Assembly (NCBI GenBank): GCA_910584745.1
Contig: CAJUDG010000002.1
Coordinates: 1-64,000, forward strand
Length of the DNA stretch: 64,000 nt
From: an uncultured Eubacteriales bacterium
GTDB taxonomy: Bacteria; Bacillota; Clostridia; Oscillospirales; Acutalibacteraceae
Direction of reading: 5' to 3'
Shown here: piece by piece, positions 50,642 to 58,330 of the stretch
How the letters are laid out: every line of letters starts with the position of its first letter
How positions within the stretch are numbered: position 1 is the stretch's first letter
The notes under the pieces: model-generated
The model's database searches: none
What the model saw: only the letters and a program-made list of their open reading frames with translations
Told to the model about the DNA's origin: nothing
Position numbers and translations under genes: made by a program

Positions 50642-51436
50642 TCATGCCCCCGCCATCAGCTTACTGACTGCCAGCCTCCCGACAGGGCTGCGTTTTCTGC
50701 CGTTATACTCCTCAAGAAGTACTGCCGCCAGCCCGGAGGAGCCGTGACCGCGCTCTTTTGCGTTGCGCATGAGCTGCTTGACCGGGACGGCCCCAAGCTT
50801 CTCGGCGAAGATATCCTCATTGAGCTCGTCGCCGTATGCAGCCGCAAGCTTCGCTACTGCCGCGAGCATTTTGCCCGAGAGGGAATTTGCCTCCCCCTCC
50901 CAGGTGCCAACGCAGAGCCGCAGCACCCGGTTTAATATCTGGTAGCCGTATTTTTCATAAATGCTCTCCACTGTGGAGATGGCCCAGATGCGGTTTCCAC
51001 CGGCGCCGTCGCCGATTTTCAGCCCATAGGATTCCACAAGCGCCAGTATTGTAAGCTGCCGTTCATTGCCCGCCTCCAGGTTTGCCGCAAAAATCTCCAG
51101 AGCGCTCAGCGCCCGGACGTACCGCATCTGGTTTGCGAAAATATCCGCCTCATGCTGGTACTCCAGGTCGTCATAGACCATACACCACACCGGCGTCTCC
51201 CTTGAACCGGAGATTTTTGCCACGATCTCCACGGTGTGCTGGCCGTTGAAAACATAGTTGACGCCGTCGCGGCGGCTGATTTTGACCGGGTTGACCTGGT
51301 AAAGGTCAAAGTCGGCGGAAGCCCGGTCGATCTGTGTCTGGGATAGGGCCCGCTGGTATTTTTGGTTAGACACCAGATTCTTGATGGGGATTAGTTCGAA
51401 GTGTACATTTGGAACATATCTCTGCTGCTGGTCCAT
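50642..51436 (-). CDS. ParB/Srx-like nuclease-fold protein (264 aa)
   Basis: 264-residue protein with a ParB-N-type domain ~12-85 (FELIPIKNLVSNQKYQRALS and the NGQHTVEIVAK segment, where the GQH takes the place of the ParB/Srx GxHR nucleotide-binding loop). The rest is helical. GGAGG lies 6 nt before the ATG, and the ATG follows the previous gene directly, so the run is cotranscribed. Similar proteins are common in integrative elements and prophages; a CTP-binding or DNA-associated role is inferred. Confidence 0.75.
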   Translation of the reverse strand: MDQQQRYVPNVHFELIPIKNLVSNQKYQRALSQTQIDRASADFDLYQVNPVKISRRDGVNYVFNGQHTVEIVAKISGSRETPVWCMVYDDLEYQHEADIFANQMRYVRALSALEIFAANLEAGNERQLTILALVESYGLKIGDGAGGNRIWAISTVESIYEKYGYQILNRVLRLCVGTWEGEANSLSGKMLAAVAKLAAAYGDELNEDIFAEKLGAVPVKQLMRNAKERGHGSSGLAAVLLEEYNGRKRSPVGRLAVSKLMAGA

Positions 51437-51437
51437 G

Positions 51438-52259
51438 TCAATCCTCCAATAGCTCCGTTAATGCGGACTCCACCGCCGTATATAGGTCAAACAGGGCCTG
51501 TTCCAGCTTCTTCCGGCATACCGCCGAGGCCCCGGAAAGGCTGGCTTTCCCGCCGGCACGCTCTAATATATTTACCCACGAGGGTATAGTGAGGGCAAGG
51601 CTCATAAGCGGACCGTCCGGGTCAAAGGCCGGCATATCCTTTACCGTAGAAGCCGATGGGGCGGGGGTAAGATATCCGCCTTTGCCGGGGATGTGCGCCA
51701 TAGCCCAAAGCTCCCGGGAACTCTTATGCTCCAAGCGCGTGAATTTGCGCAGGTGAAGCGCGTACCTCCCTAAGAGGACCCCGTCTGCCAGCTCCGGCTC
51801 CTTATGCCGCAGAACATCAAGCTTATTGGCAAAGCTCTTGTACTCGAGCAGAGTAGTGGGGGAGATGCCGAACTTTGCCGATATCCTTCCGGCTAATTCA
51901 GTGGGGGGCGCTCCGGGAGATTTTGCCCTTGACATCAGGTACAGCTTTCCCAACAGATAATACCGTGCGGCGGTCGCAATATGTCCCCTTCGGAGCTGCC
52001 GCTCGCAGGACCAGAGCATAGCGTCCGTTTTTGATGGGAACACCGTTTCCTCCAGGGCAAATTTGATGCCGTGCCGGGTGTAGATCTCATATCTGGGATA
52101 TCCCTCGATAATTATCCTGTGCCATACGGCTACCGGCTCTCTGAGCCTGCCGGTGGTTATATCTTCTTCCAGCACCTTAAGTTCCTCCAGCGGAGGGGCC
52201 ATAGAAATGCATCGGAAATCCGGGTCTGATTGAAGCGTCCACAAAGCCTTCGCGCTCAT
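51438..52259 (-). CDS. Second ParB-like element protein (273 aa)
   Basis: 273-residue protein. N-terminal part ~10-120 has the pattern PPLEELKVLEEDITTGRL, EPVAVWHRIIIEGYPRYEIY and LWSCERQLRRGHIATAARYY-LLGKLY, typical of ParB-like proteins of clostridial elements (I...G...PI.VW...I.DG..RY, W.C..QL.R.N). A likely HTH segment follows (GRISAKFGISPTTLLEYKSF). AAGGAGG precedes ATG 52259. It overlaps the upstream gene's stop by 4 nt. Confidence 0.7.
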   Translation of the reverse strand: MSAKALWTLQSDPDFRCISMAPPLEELKVLEEDITTGRLREPVAVWHRIIIEGYPRYEIYTRHGIKFALEETVFPSKTDAMLWSCERQLRRGHIATAARYYLLGKLYLMSRAKSPGAPPTELAGRISAKFGISPTTLLEYKSFANKLDVLRHKEPELADGVLLGRYALHLRKFTRLEHKSSRELWAMAHIPGKGGYLTPAPSASTVKDMPAFDPDGPLMSLALTIPSWVNILERAGGKASLSGASAVCRKKLEQALFDLYTAVESALTELLED

Positions 52260-52843
52260 TCTGTAATATCCTCCTTCTTCGAAATGGCAGGAACCAGACC
52301 GGAGTCCCCGCAAACAGAGTATACCGTGTAATCTCCTACCAGGTCGGCGGCGATCATTTCCTTATGGGTGCGGTAGTCCGGGCCAAACTGTTTCTGCCAG
52401 TCCGCCGGGTACCAGGGAGCATTTTTAGTATCCGGGCAGTATGTTTCCGCACAGCTTAGGTCAAATAGTATAGCTTTCCGGGTGCTGTCCAGGACAACTC
52501 TGCCCAGTGCCCGATAGCGAAGCCCCGGGTCCCAGCCCATCATAGAGCATACCATGGCGAAGAACAGCCGGCACGTTATGTGCCTGGGCCGGCGCTTTCC
52601 GGCGCGCAGGCACCATAACAGCGCGTCCCTTTGACCGGCAGGGCAGGGGGAAAGAGCCAGCGACCGCTTTTCCCGGCTTATCATTATCTGCACCGTATCG
52701 TGCTCGGGGAATATGTCCAGGCAGGCGGCGTTTACATAAAAGCAGCAGCGGGAAAAGACCGCCGCGGGCTCCCTGGTATGGGCGAAAAGCTCCCGGCGCG
52801 CTACTTGGTACTCGTCCAGATTCAAGTTTGGCTCAGTTTCCAT
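52256..52843 (-). CDS. Element protein of unknown function (195 aa)
   Basis: 195-residue soluble protein; GGAGG lies 6 nt before ATG 52843. It contains a Cys/Trp-rich central part (CLRAGKRRPRHITCRLFFAM, SMMGWDPGLRYRALGRVVLD). The MMGWD.GLRYR pattern resembles the GWDT..FYR segment in the C-terminal extension of recombinase 2, so the two may share a domain. It overlaps recombinase 2 by 11 nt, so it is co-translated with it; a recombination accessory role is an attractive but untested idea. Confidence 0.6.
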   Translation of the reverse strand: METEPNLNLDEYQVARRELFAHTREPAAVFSRCCFYVNAACLDIFPEHDTVQIMISREKRSLALSPCPAGQRDALLWCLRAGKRRPRHITCRLFFAMVCSMMGWDPGLRYRALGRVVLDSTRKAILFDLSCAETYCPDTKNAPWYPADWQKQFGPDYRTHKEMIAADLVGDYTVYSVCGDSGLVPAISKKEDITE

Positions 52844-54647
52844 CCGGTTCCTCCAAATCGATTCCCGCCAACTCCTGCCGGATAAATTCCGCAAGTGTTT
52901 TGCGGTCCGTAGCCTTCAGGCCGCTGCCGTCGTCCAAAAACCGGCTGGCGCCCTCGAGAGGCGCGGTCTCCTCTGCCCGCGCCAGGTAACAGTCCGGGCC
53001 AAAGCTTCCGGCCCGGGCGGCAGGAACGGCCCTCACCCAGCCCCGGTAGGGTGTGAGGGGCCGGCCGGCGGGACAGGCTGTTTTCGGCAGGAACGCCTGG
53101 GCGTCAGCCGCCTCACATAGAAAGACCAGTTTATCGCCTGACTGGTATGGCGTGGGGATAATGCGGTAAAAATTGTCCGTGTCCCAGCCGAATATTTTGA
53201 AAAGCGTTCCGCCGAAGGCAGCGGACGGTATGGTCCGAGGACGGTATATTCCGCCTGAGCGCTTGGCGCAGACTACACCGCAGCGGCTTCCCGGTTCAGC
53301 CGGGCGCAGGGCGACACGCTTGCCGATAGGGTCCAGGAGCAGCTCGATGCGGTCATGCCCTCCAAGGCGCAGGATGAGCCGGGAGCTTAGGCTCAGGGAT
53401 TTTTCCCGGAATGATACGAATCCCATAAGCGGGGTGTCGTATAGCTCAGGCCGCACAGTCTGAAATCCGCGCAGGTCCAGGTCGCCGGGGCAAAGCTCAA
53501 TCTGCATAGGCGAAGCAGTGCTGCCGCCAACGCTCTGGGCGGCTTTCATATACTCAGCCTCACCGAACCCCGCCCAGCGAGGATGAACAACGACAAAGCC
53601 CCTGAGCAGGCCCTCCTCTATCACTTTCAGCCGGGGCAGAATCTCGCGGCCTCGGAACCTGGCGTTGTCCAGCATACGCTGTACGGCGGTAAAGTCAGAG
53701 GGTGACACGATGGGCTCATGATGCTGGAGATACCTGCTGCGGGGGCGTTCGCCGCGGTTCTTGACTGAGCGGTGGTCCCGGAAATCAGGCGTGAAGGTTT
53801 TGCGGGTATGCACCTGACCGCAGTGCCGCTCATTTCTCAGAATGCCCACGATACTGTTTGCCGTCCACTTGACGTTCCCCAGATACGACTTACGGCCCAG
53901 CGCGTTAAACGTCTCCGCGATTTGGCGGGTGGAGTAGCCATAAAGGCACATGAAAAACGCCAGCTTTACCGTGGGGGCCTCCTCCGGGTTGATGATAAGG
54001 CCGCCCTCTTCATCGTGCCGGTACCCCAGCAGCTCCGGGGTCAGGGGCAGGCCGTGGTCCAGGCGCATACGCAGAGAGGCCTCCATGCTCCGGCTGCGGG
54101 TATGAGACTCCTCCTCCGCCATTATGGCAAAGAAGCTTAAGGGCATGGATTTTTCATCGTTGAGAGAAAAAATGCTTTCCGATTCAAAGAACACTCCCAC
54201 TGGCGGGGATAGCCCCTTTAAGTCCAGGACAATGCTGATGCAGAGCACCACGTTCCTGGCAAAGCGGGAGACGCTTTTGGCGATAATCAGGTCCAGCTTC
54301 CCAGCCCGGCAGTCGGCAAGCATCTGATTAAAGCCGTCCCGGTGGCGGTCGGTAGTGCCGGAGGCTCCTTCGTCGGAGTAGATTCCGCATAGGATCCAGT
54401 TGGGGTGCCGGACCACATATTCCTCGTAATATTTCTTTTGCAGCTCATAGGAGCTTGTCTGCTGTACGCTGCCTGTGGAGACCCGGGCGTAGACAGCCAC
54501 ACGCACCGGGGTATCGCCGCCAAAATAGTCAACAGCGGGATTCTCCGGGGTGTACTCGAAATTGCCGGTCTGCGCCTTATCTTGTATCCTCCGCCGCGTC
54601 CTGCGCTTCTGCATCTCTTTAAGGTCGTGCTTATACCTGTCAACCAT
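52833..54647 (-). CDS. Large serine recombinase with long C-terminal extension (recombinase 2)
   Basis: 604-residue recombinase. A basic N-terminal lead (~1-45) precedes the resolvase domain with VAVYARVSTGS (Ser 57), DEGASGTTDR and KSVSRFARN motifs. Recombinase domain ~200-330 (ELLGYRHDEEGGLIINPEEA). Instead of a zinc ribbon it has a ~250-residue C-terminal extension with two beta-rich units (RLGGHDRIELLLDPIGKRVA; LFKIFGWDTDNFYRII). ATG 54647, with GGAGG 5 nt upstream, overlaps the stop of the preceding gene by 8 nt. A second candidate for the enzyme that moves the element. Confidence 0.85.
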   Translation of the reverse strand: MVDRYKHDLKEMQKRRTRRRIQDKAQTGNFEYTPENPAVDYFGGDTPVRVAVYARVSTGSVQQTSSYELQKKYYEEYVVRHPNWILCGIYSDEGASGTTDRHRDGFNQMLADCRAGKLDLIIAKSVSRFARNVVLCISIVLDLKGLSPPVGVFFESESIFSLNDEKSMPLSFFAIMAEEESHTRSRSMEASLRMRLDHGLPLTPELLGYRHDEEGGLIINPEEAPTVKLAFFMCLYGYSTRQIAETFNALGRKSYLGNVKWTANSIVGILRNERHCGQVHTRKTFTPDFRDHRSVKNRGERPRSRYLQHHEPIVSPSDFTAVQRMLDNARFRGREILPRLKVIEEGLLRGFVVVHPRWAGFGEAEYMKAAQSVGGSTASPMQIELCPGDLDLRGFQTVRPELYDTPLMGFVSFREKSLSLSSRLILRLGGHDRIELLLDPIGKRVALRPAEPGSRCGVVCAKRSGGIYRPRTIPSAAFGGTLFKIFGWDTDNFYRIIPTPYQSGDKLVFLCEAADAQAFLPKTACPAGRPLTPYRGWVRAVPAARAGSFGPDCYLARAEETAPLEGASRFLDDGSGLKATDRKTLAEFIRQELAGIDLEEPDGN

Positions 54648-55176
54648 CGGGGCCTCCAGACGGCAGAAAAGCAGTGTCGCGCAGGTCCTCCAGGTAGTAA
54701 GAGGCCAGGGTGAAAATGTCCTCGGAGATGAAATAGATGCCCACGGGCGGCGTCCTGGCGGCAAGCAGCTGGGCACATAAGGCCATTTCCATGGGATCGC
54801 CGGACACATTTGAAATTTTTTGCGTAAGGATAAGGTTGACTCTGCCCGCCATGCAGTCCTCCAAAAGACGCGCCCATTCCGGGGAGGAGGGCATTTTTGG
54901 CGCGGATGAGCCATAGTCCACATAATAGCCGGCAAGCTTCCATTTTGGGCACATGGCTATAGACGCGGCAAACTGGCTTTTATGCTTTTCCAGATAGTCA
55001 TCATACTTGGTCTGGTTAAAATAACGGATGTACACGCCGATACGAAAGGGATTCTCCGGGTCAGGCCGTTCCCTGTTAAGGCTGTTCAGCCACATACGGT
55101 GCATAGCCAGCTTTTTTGACATACTGGACCGGGGCGGTTCCGGCGGGAGCAGTGACGAGAAGATGTTGTTATCCAA
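54640..55176 (-). CDS. Resolvase-domain paralogue lacking the catalytic serine
   Basis: 178-residue protein that aligns with the resolvase domain of recombinase 2: RIGVYIRYFNQTKYDD corresponds to VRVAVYARVSTGSVQQ, but the catalytic Ser is Phe (about residue 53). The SRFAR motif is also lost (QKISNVSGDP), and DEGASGT is DYGSSAPK. The rest of the fold is kept to the end (PPVGIYFISEDIFTLASYYL), where the active enzyme has the recombinase domain. It overlaps recombinase 2 by 8 nt, so they are co-translated. A structural or regulatory partner (heteromer, directionality factor) is inferred. First gene of the minus-strand operon. Confidence 0.75.
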   Translation of the reverse strand: MDNNIFSSLLPPEPPRSSMSKKLAMHRMWLNSLNRERPDPENPFRIGVYIRYFNQTKYDDYLEKHKSQFAASIAMCPKWKLAGYYVDYGSSAPKMPSSPEWARLLEDCMAGRVNLILTQKISNVSGDPMEMALCAQLLAARTPPVGIYFISEDIFTLASYYLEDLRDTAFLPSGGPDG

Positions 55177-55242
55177 GCTGTTACCTCCGTCCTATGTTGA
55201 TTTACACTATCTATTATACAGCTGCTAAGCTTGAAATAAAAT

Positions 55243-55285
55243 GAACCGGCGGTTTGATATTTATCAACTGCCGGTTCGTTTTTTA
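55243..55285 (+). terminator. Hairpin with T run between divergent element genes
   Basis: GAACCGGC-GTTTGAT / ATCAAC-GCCGGTTC stem (about 55243-55277) followed by GTTTTTT. Its place upstream of the XRE start (TATAAT at 55293-55298 lies after it) suggests it insulates the XRE promoter. Confidence 0.6.
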
Positions 55286-55330
55286 TATCGGCTATAATGA
55301 AAACCTATATTTTTCAGGAGGTTTCAGAAT

Positions 55331-55657
55331 ATGCAAAAAGAAGAGATCGGTATGCGGGTGCGTAATCTGCGCAGGGAGAGGCGGCTTACCCAGGAACAGC
55401 TTGCGGAGCGGCTGGACTGCTCCGTGCAGTTTTTGAGCCTGGTGGAGAGGGGGCAGCGTGGGATGAGCCTTGGGATGTTCTGCCTGTGCATAGAGGCCCT
55501 GTGCGTCTCGGCGGACGAGCTGCTGGGAAAGATCGCAGTATGTGAAAAGCAGGAGAGGGAGGAGATGCGGCTGCTGGAGGGGTGCAGCGGGCTTGAAAGA
55601 AAAATCATCCTGGATGTGGCGGAGGTGATAAAACAGGATCTGAGAGAAAAGCGGTGA
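55331..55657 (+). CDS. XRE-family transcriptional regulator
   Basis: 108-residue regulator with a Cro/C1 HTH ~8-65 (MRVRNLRRERRLTQEQLAER, DCSVQFLSLVERGQ). CAGGAGG precedes the ATG. It is divergent from the recombinase 2 operon, the usual position for an element repressor. It may keep the recombinase operon silent during growth (inference). Confidence 0.85.
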   Translation: MQKEEIGMRVRNLRRERRLTQEQLAERLDCSVQFLSLVERGQRGMSLGMFCLCIEALCVSADELLGKIAVCEKQEREEMRLLEGCSGLERKIILDVAEVIKQDLREKR

Positions 55658-55724
55658 CGTTAGCCTAAACGGGCAGGAACACTTACTGTGGACCTGCCTG
55701 TTTGCTATTGTATAAACCAGACAA

Positions 55725-55751
55725 GCCGTTCTGTTTTGTTACTCCAATATG
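55725..55751 (-). promoter_or_regulatory. Element junction (right att site)
   Basis: Minus-strand CATA core at 55751-55748. On the element side are TTGGA (55747-55743) and CAGAACGGC (55733-55725), the mirror partners of TCCAA and GCCGTTCTG at the other junction. On the flank side is spoIIID codon 39 and upstream. Confidence 0.75.
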
Positions 55752-55865
55752 CACCGTACTCTTACTAACCCCAAACTGCTTTGCGGCGCAGCGGACGGTA
55801 GCCTTGTTTTCCACGATGTACTCCCCGAGCTTGGTTGCGCGGTCGTCGATAACATTGTTTGACAT
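55749..55865 (-). CDS. spoIIID: spoIIID 5' segment (codons 1-39), N-terminal half of SpoIIID
   Basis: Codons 1-39 of SpoIIID: MSNNVIDDRATKLGEYIVEN, then the HTH region ending FGVSKSTVH. B. subtilis SpoIIID has the same pattern (KIGKYIVETKKTVR ... FGVSKSTVH). AAGGTG lies 6-7 nt before ATG 55865. In the present DNA the frame runs past the junction for 21 foreign residues (IGVTKQNGLSGLYN...) to a stop at 55683, giving a 60-residue protein without the C-terminal basic helix and thus probably inactive. Joining to 47414-47277 gives intact SpoIIID. Confidence 0.9.
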
Positions 55866-55891
55866 ATAGGGCACCTTCTTTCGGTGCTATA

Positions 55892-55920
55892 TATCTATGC
55901 GCCGGCAGGCGGGGATATGA
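55892..55920 (-). promoter_or_regulatory. Possible SigE-type promoter of spoIIID
   Basis: Minus strand TCATATC (55920-55914), 14-nt spacer, CATAGATA (55899-55892), ~27 nt before the start codon. It is close to the SigE consensus KMATATT-N13-15-CATACAMT (6/7 and 5/8). spoIIID is SigE-controlled in Bacillus. The match is by eye only. Confidence 0.45.
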
Positions 55921-55942
55921 GAGGATAAGGGTAAAGACGCAC

Positions 55943-57076
55943 CTATCCTCCAAAGGCGAAGCGGAACAGGAGCAGCGCTCCCAGAAAGCAGAGATTTACC
56001 ACGGTAAAATACCGGAAATATCTCCCCGCAAGCCCGGCGTCCTCCTTCGTCACAAGCTTATATGATATAAGGCTTGCCATGGACGCGATAAGCGTCCCCA
56101 GTCCGCCAAGATTGACGCCCACTATCAGGTCGGGGATATTCTCCGTAAAGCCAGAGAGCAGCAGCGCGGCGGGGACGTTGCTGATGATCTGGCTTGCGGC
56201 GGCGCCCGCCAGCACCTCATTCCCGGAGACCGCCTGCCGCAGGATATCCGCAAATTGGGGCAGGCGGCCCATATTGCCGGTGAAGATAAAGAAGCCCACA
56301 AAGGTCAGCAGCAGGCTGTAGTCGATATGTAAGAATATTTTCCTGTCTGTCAGAAGCAGGCCGATTACGGTGAAAAGGAGGGCCGCCGGGTACGGCAGGA
56401 CCCGCAGGACCGCCAGCAGGTCCAGGCAGAACAGGGCCGCGTATACCAGAAGCCGGGCCGGACTTCCAGAAAGCTCCGGCTTTTGGGAGAACTCCACCCT
56501 TATGGGGGTCCTGTACCCCATGGACTGTATAAGGACCCACGAAACGAGCAGCGCCAGCGATAACGCCGTATACGGCAGCATGAGCCCCATAAGCTGAGCC
56601 GCGGACATCCCGGCCTTACTGTACAGATAGAGATTCTGCGGATTGCCGGCGGGAGTAAGCATACTGCCGAGGTTTGCGGCCACGGTCTGCAGCGCCACGG
56701 CGGGGACCAGCAGCCGCGACCTCACATCCCGCCCCGCCAGGCCCAGCACGGTCAGGGTGAAGGGCACAAAGGCGATAAGGGCCACGTCGTTTGTGATGAG
56801 CATACTGGAAAAGAAGCAGAGCAGGACCAGGATAAGGACCAGCTGCCATGCGCGGCGGACCCTTGAGAGCAGGGTCTGGGCCACCCACTGAAAAAGGCCC
56901 GTTCCCTGAAGGCCCGCCATGACCCCCATCAGGCAGAACAGTATAGAGAGCGTGCGCAGGTCGATATAGCCGGCGTACCCCACGTCCGGGGGGACAGGGA
57001 GCATGGAGACCAGGGCCAGAGCCAGCGCAGCGCAGAGAACAGCCTCTCTCTTAATAAACCGAAGAATCGTTTTCAT
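55943..57076 (-). CDS. SLC13/ArsB-type anion permease
   Basis: 377-residue integral membrane protein, ~10 helices, of the citrate/SLC13 permease superfamily (SSMLITNDVALIAFVPFTLT; NLGSMLTPAGNPQNLYLYSK; ASQIISNVPAALLLSGFT). The two ITNDVAL and ISNVPAAL segments are the paired substrate-site helices of this fold. Starts at ATG 57076 (GGGGGCG upstream). It is upstream of spoIIID on the same strand. Substrate (dicarboxylate, arsenite or other) is unknown. Confidence 0.87.
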   Translation of the reverse strand: MKTILRFIKREAVLCAALALALVSMLPVPPDVGYAGYIDLRTLSILFCLMGVMAGLQGTGLFQWVAQTLLSRVRRAWQLVLILVLLCFFSSMLITNDVALIAFVPFTLTVLGLAGRDVRSRLLVPAVALQTVAANLGSMLTPAGNPQNLYLYSKAGMSAAQLMGLMLPYTALSLALLVSWVLIQSMGYRTPIRVEFSQKPELSGSPARLLVYAALFCLDLLAVLRVLPYPAALLFTVIGLLLTDRKIFLHIDYSLLLTFVGFFIFTGNMGRLPQFADILRQAVSGNEVLAGAAASQIISNVPAALLLSGFTENIPDLIVGVNLGGLGTLIASMASLISYKLVTKEDAGLAGRYFRYFTVVNLCFLGALLLFRFAFGG

Positions 57077-57230
57077 GGCGTTTGCGCCCCCTTTATATTT
57101 GGTATAAGGCTTTATATACAACGGAAGATAGTATATTATAGTATAAAGGCTGTGGGGGCCGGTGTCAACTTGCCGGGGCGGCCTGTTCCCCAAAAAATAA
57201 GATTTATTCAAAAATTTTTGATCTGCCCCC

Positions 57231-57257
57231 TAAACTTTCCCGGGAAAGTGCCGATAT
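57231..57257 (+). promoter_or_regulatory. Sigma-28 (SigD/FliA) promoter of flagellin
   Basis: TAAA (57231-57234), 15-nt spacer, GCCGATAT (57250-57257): an exact sigma-28 consensus. It leaves a ~200-nt untranslated leader before the flagellin start. Confidence 0.93.
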
Positions 57258-57264
57258 AATAGGT

Positions 57265-57463
57265 GTAAAACAAAATACAGACTGAAAAATAAGCAAAGCT
57301 TCGGTCTGGGTTCGGTTTTCAGCTTCGGTTTCATCCGGTCCGCGGCCGGAAGAAATACAAGTGTCAAGATCTGACCACTAGGCCAGTGGTCAGAGAAGGC
57401 ACGAACCCGGCGAAGAACGCCGGGGGCAATAAACGCAAAAAATAATTTTAAGGAGAGAAAATT
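57265..57463 (+). promoter_or_regulatory. Long flagellin 5' leader with hairpins
   Basis: Contains CTGACCACT-AGGCC-AGTGGTCAG (about 57374-57396), a perfect stem, and CCCGGCG...CGCCGGG (about 57407-57425), and the AAGGAGAG ribosome site. Long leaders often carry post-transcriptional control (CsrA-type or others) for flagellin; none is proven here. Confidence 0.5.
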
Positions 57464-58330
57464 ATGCGTATCCAGCACAACATTATGGCTATGAACAGCT
57501 ACAGGAATTACAACAACAACACCAAGGGTCTGTCGAAGAACCTGGAGAAGCTCAGCTCCGGCTACAAGATCAACCGCGCCGGCGACGACGCCGCAGGTCT
57601 GGCTCTGTCCGAGAAGATGCGCGCTCAGATCACCGGTCTGGACGCTGCCTATAAGAACACCAAGGACGCCACCAGCCTCATCAAGACCGCTGAGGGTGCT
57701 CTGCAGGAGGTTCAGGACATGCTGAACCGCATGGTCTACCTGGCCGAGGAGTCCGCCAACGGCGTGTACGAGGACAGCGTTGACCGTAACGCTCTGAACG
57801 ACGAGGTCACCTCTCTGAGGAACGAGATCAACCGTATCGCCGACAGCGCCAACTTCAACGGCAAGAAGCTGTTTGCAGAGGCTTCCAACATGACTGCAAA
57901 CAAGTTCCAGTTCCAGATCGGCGACACTGCTGCCAGCTATGACCAGCTGAAGATGACCGAGGCTCTGGGCACCACAACTGCCGCTCTGAAGTCTCTGCTT
58001 AAGGGTCTGAGCACCATCAGCGTTGCCTCTATCGGCGTCGCTGCCCAGGCTATCGAGACCCTGAAGAAGAACGACAAGACCTCCCTCATCAACCAGGTTT
58101 CCACCCTTCGCGGCAAGCTGGGCGCTGTCCAGAACCGTCTGGACCACACCCTGAACAACCTGTCCGTCATGAAGGAGAACATCCAGGACGCCGAGTCCAC
58201 CGTGCGCGACACCGACGTAGCGGAGGAAATGATGAGCTACACCAAGAACAACATCCTGATCCAGTCCGCTCAGGCCATGCTGGCTCAGTCCAATGCTGTT
58301 CCTCAGGGCGTGCTCCAGCTCCTGCAGTAA
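57464..58330 (+). CDS. hag: Flagellin
   Basis: 288-residue flagellin. Conserved N-terminal D0/D1 (MRIQHNIMAMNSYRNYNNN ... LEKLSSGYKINRAGDDAAGL) and C-terminal D1/D0 (LRGKLGAVQNRLDHTLNNL ... AQAMLAQSNAVPQGVLQLLQ); the short variable middle (~145-200) is typical of small flagellins. AAGGAGAG precedes the ATG. Exported by the flagellar type III apparatus and polymerised into the filament. Downstream genes look like surface-modification genes and may act on it. Codon use (many CTG, GGC, TCT) fits high expression. Confidence 0.95.
   Translation: MRIQHNIMAMNSYRNYNNNTKGLSKNLEKLSSGYKINRAGDDAAGLALSEKMRAQITGLDAAYKNTKDATSLIKTAEGALQEVQDMLNRMVYLAEESANGVYEDSVDRNALNDEVTSLRNEINRIADSANFNGKKLFAEASNMTANKFQFQIGDTAASYDQLKMTEALGTTTAALKSLLKGLSTISVASIGVAAQAIETLKKNDKTSLINQVSTLRGKLGAVQNRLDHTLNNLSVMKENIQDAESTVRDTDVAEEMMSYTKNNILIQSAQAMLAQSNAVPQGVLQLLQ

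Larger units (their letters stand above)
47415..55748. mobile_element. 8.3 kb serine-recombinase element interrupting spoIIID
   Basis: The element spans 8,334 bp between the two CATA cores. Minus-strand order: XRE regulator (divergent, plus), inactive resolvase paralogue, recombinase 2, unknown 195-aa protein, ParB-like 273 aa, ParB-like 264 aa, MobC remnant, small element protein, MNT, HEPN, recombinase 1. Excision would rejoin spoIIID and form a circle with an attP of near-symmetrical arms. This is the layout of skin-type intervening elements. Integrated serine-recombinase cargo plus a mobilisation remnant shows the element is a decayed, mobilisable integrative element. Timing and requirement of excision are unknown. 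Confidence 0.88.
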
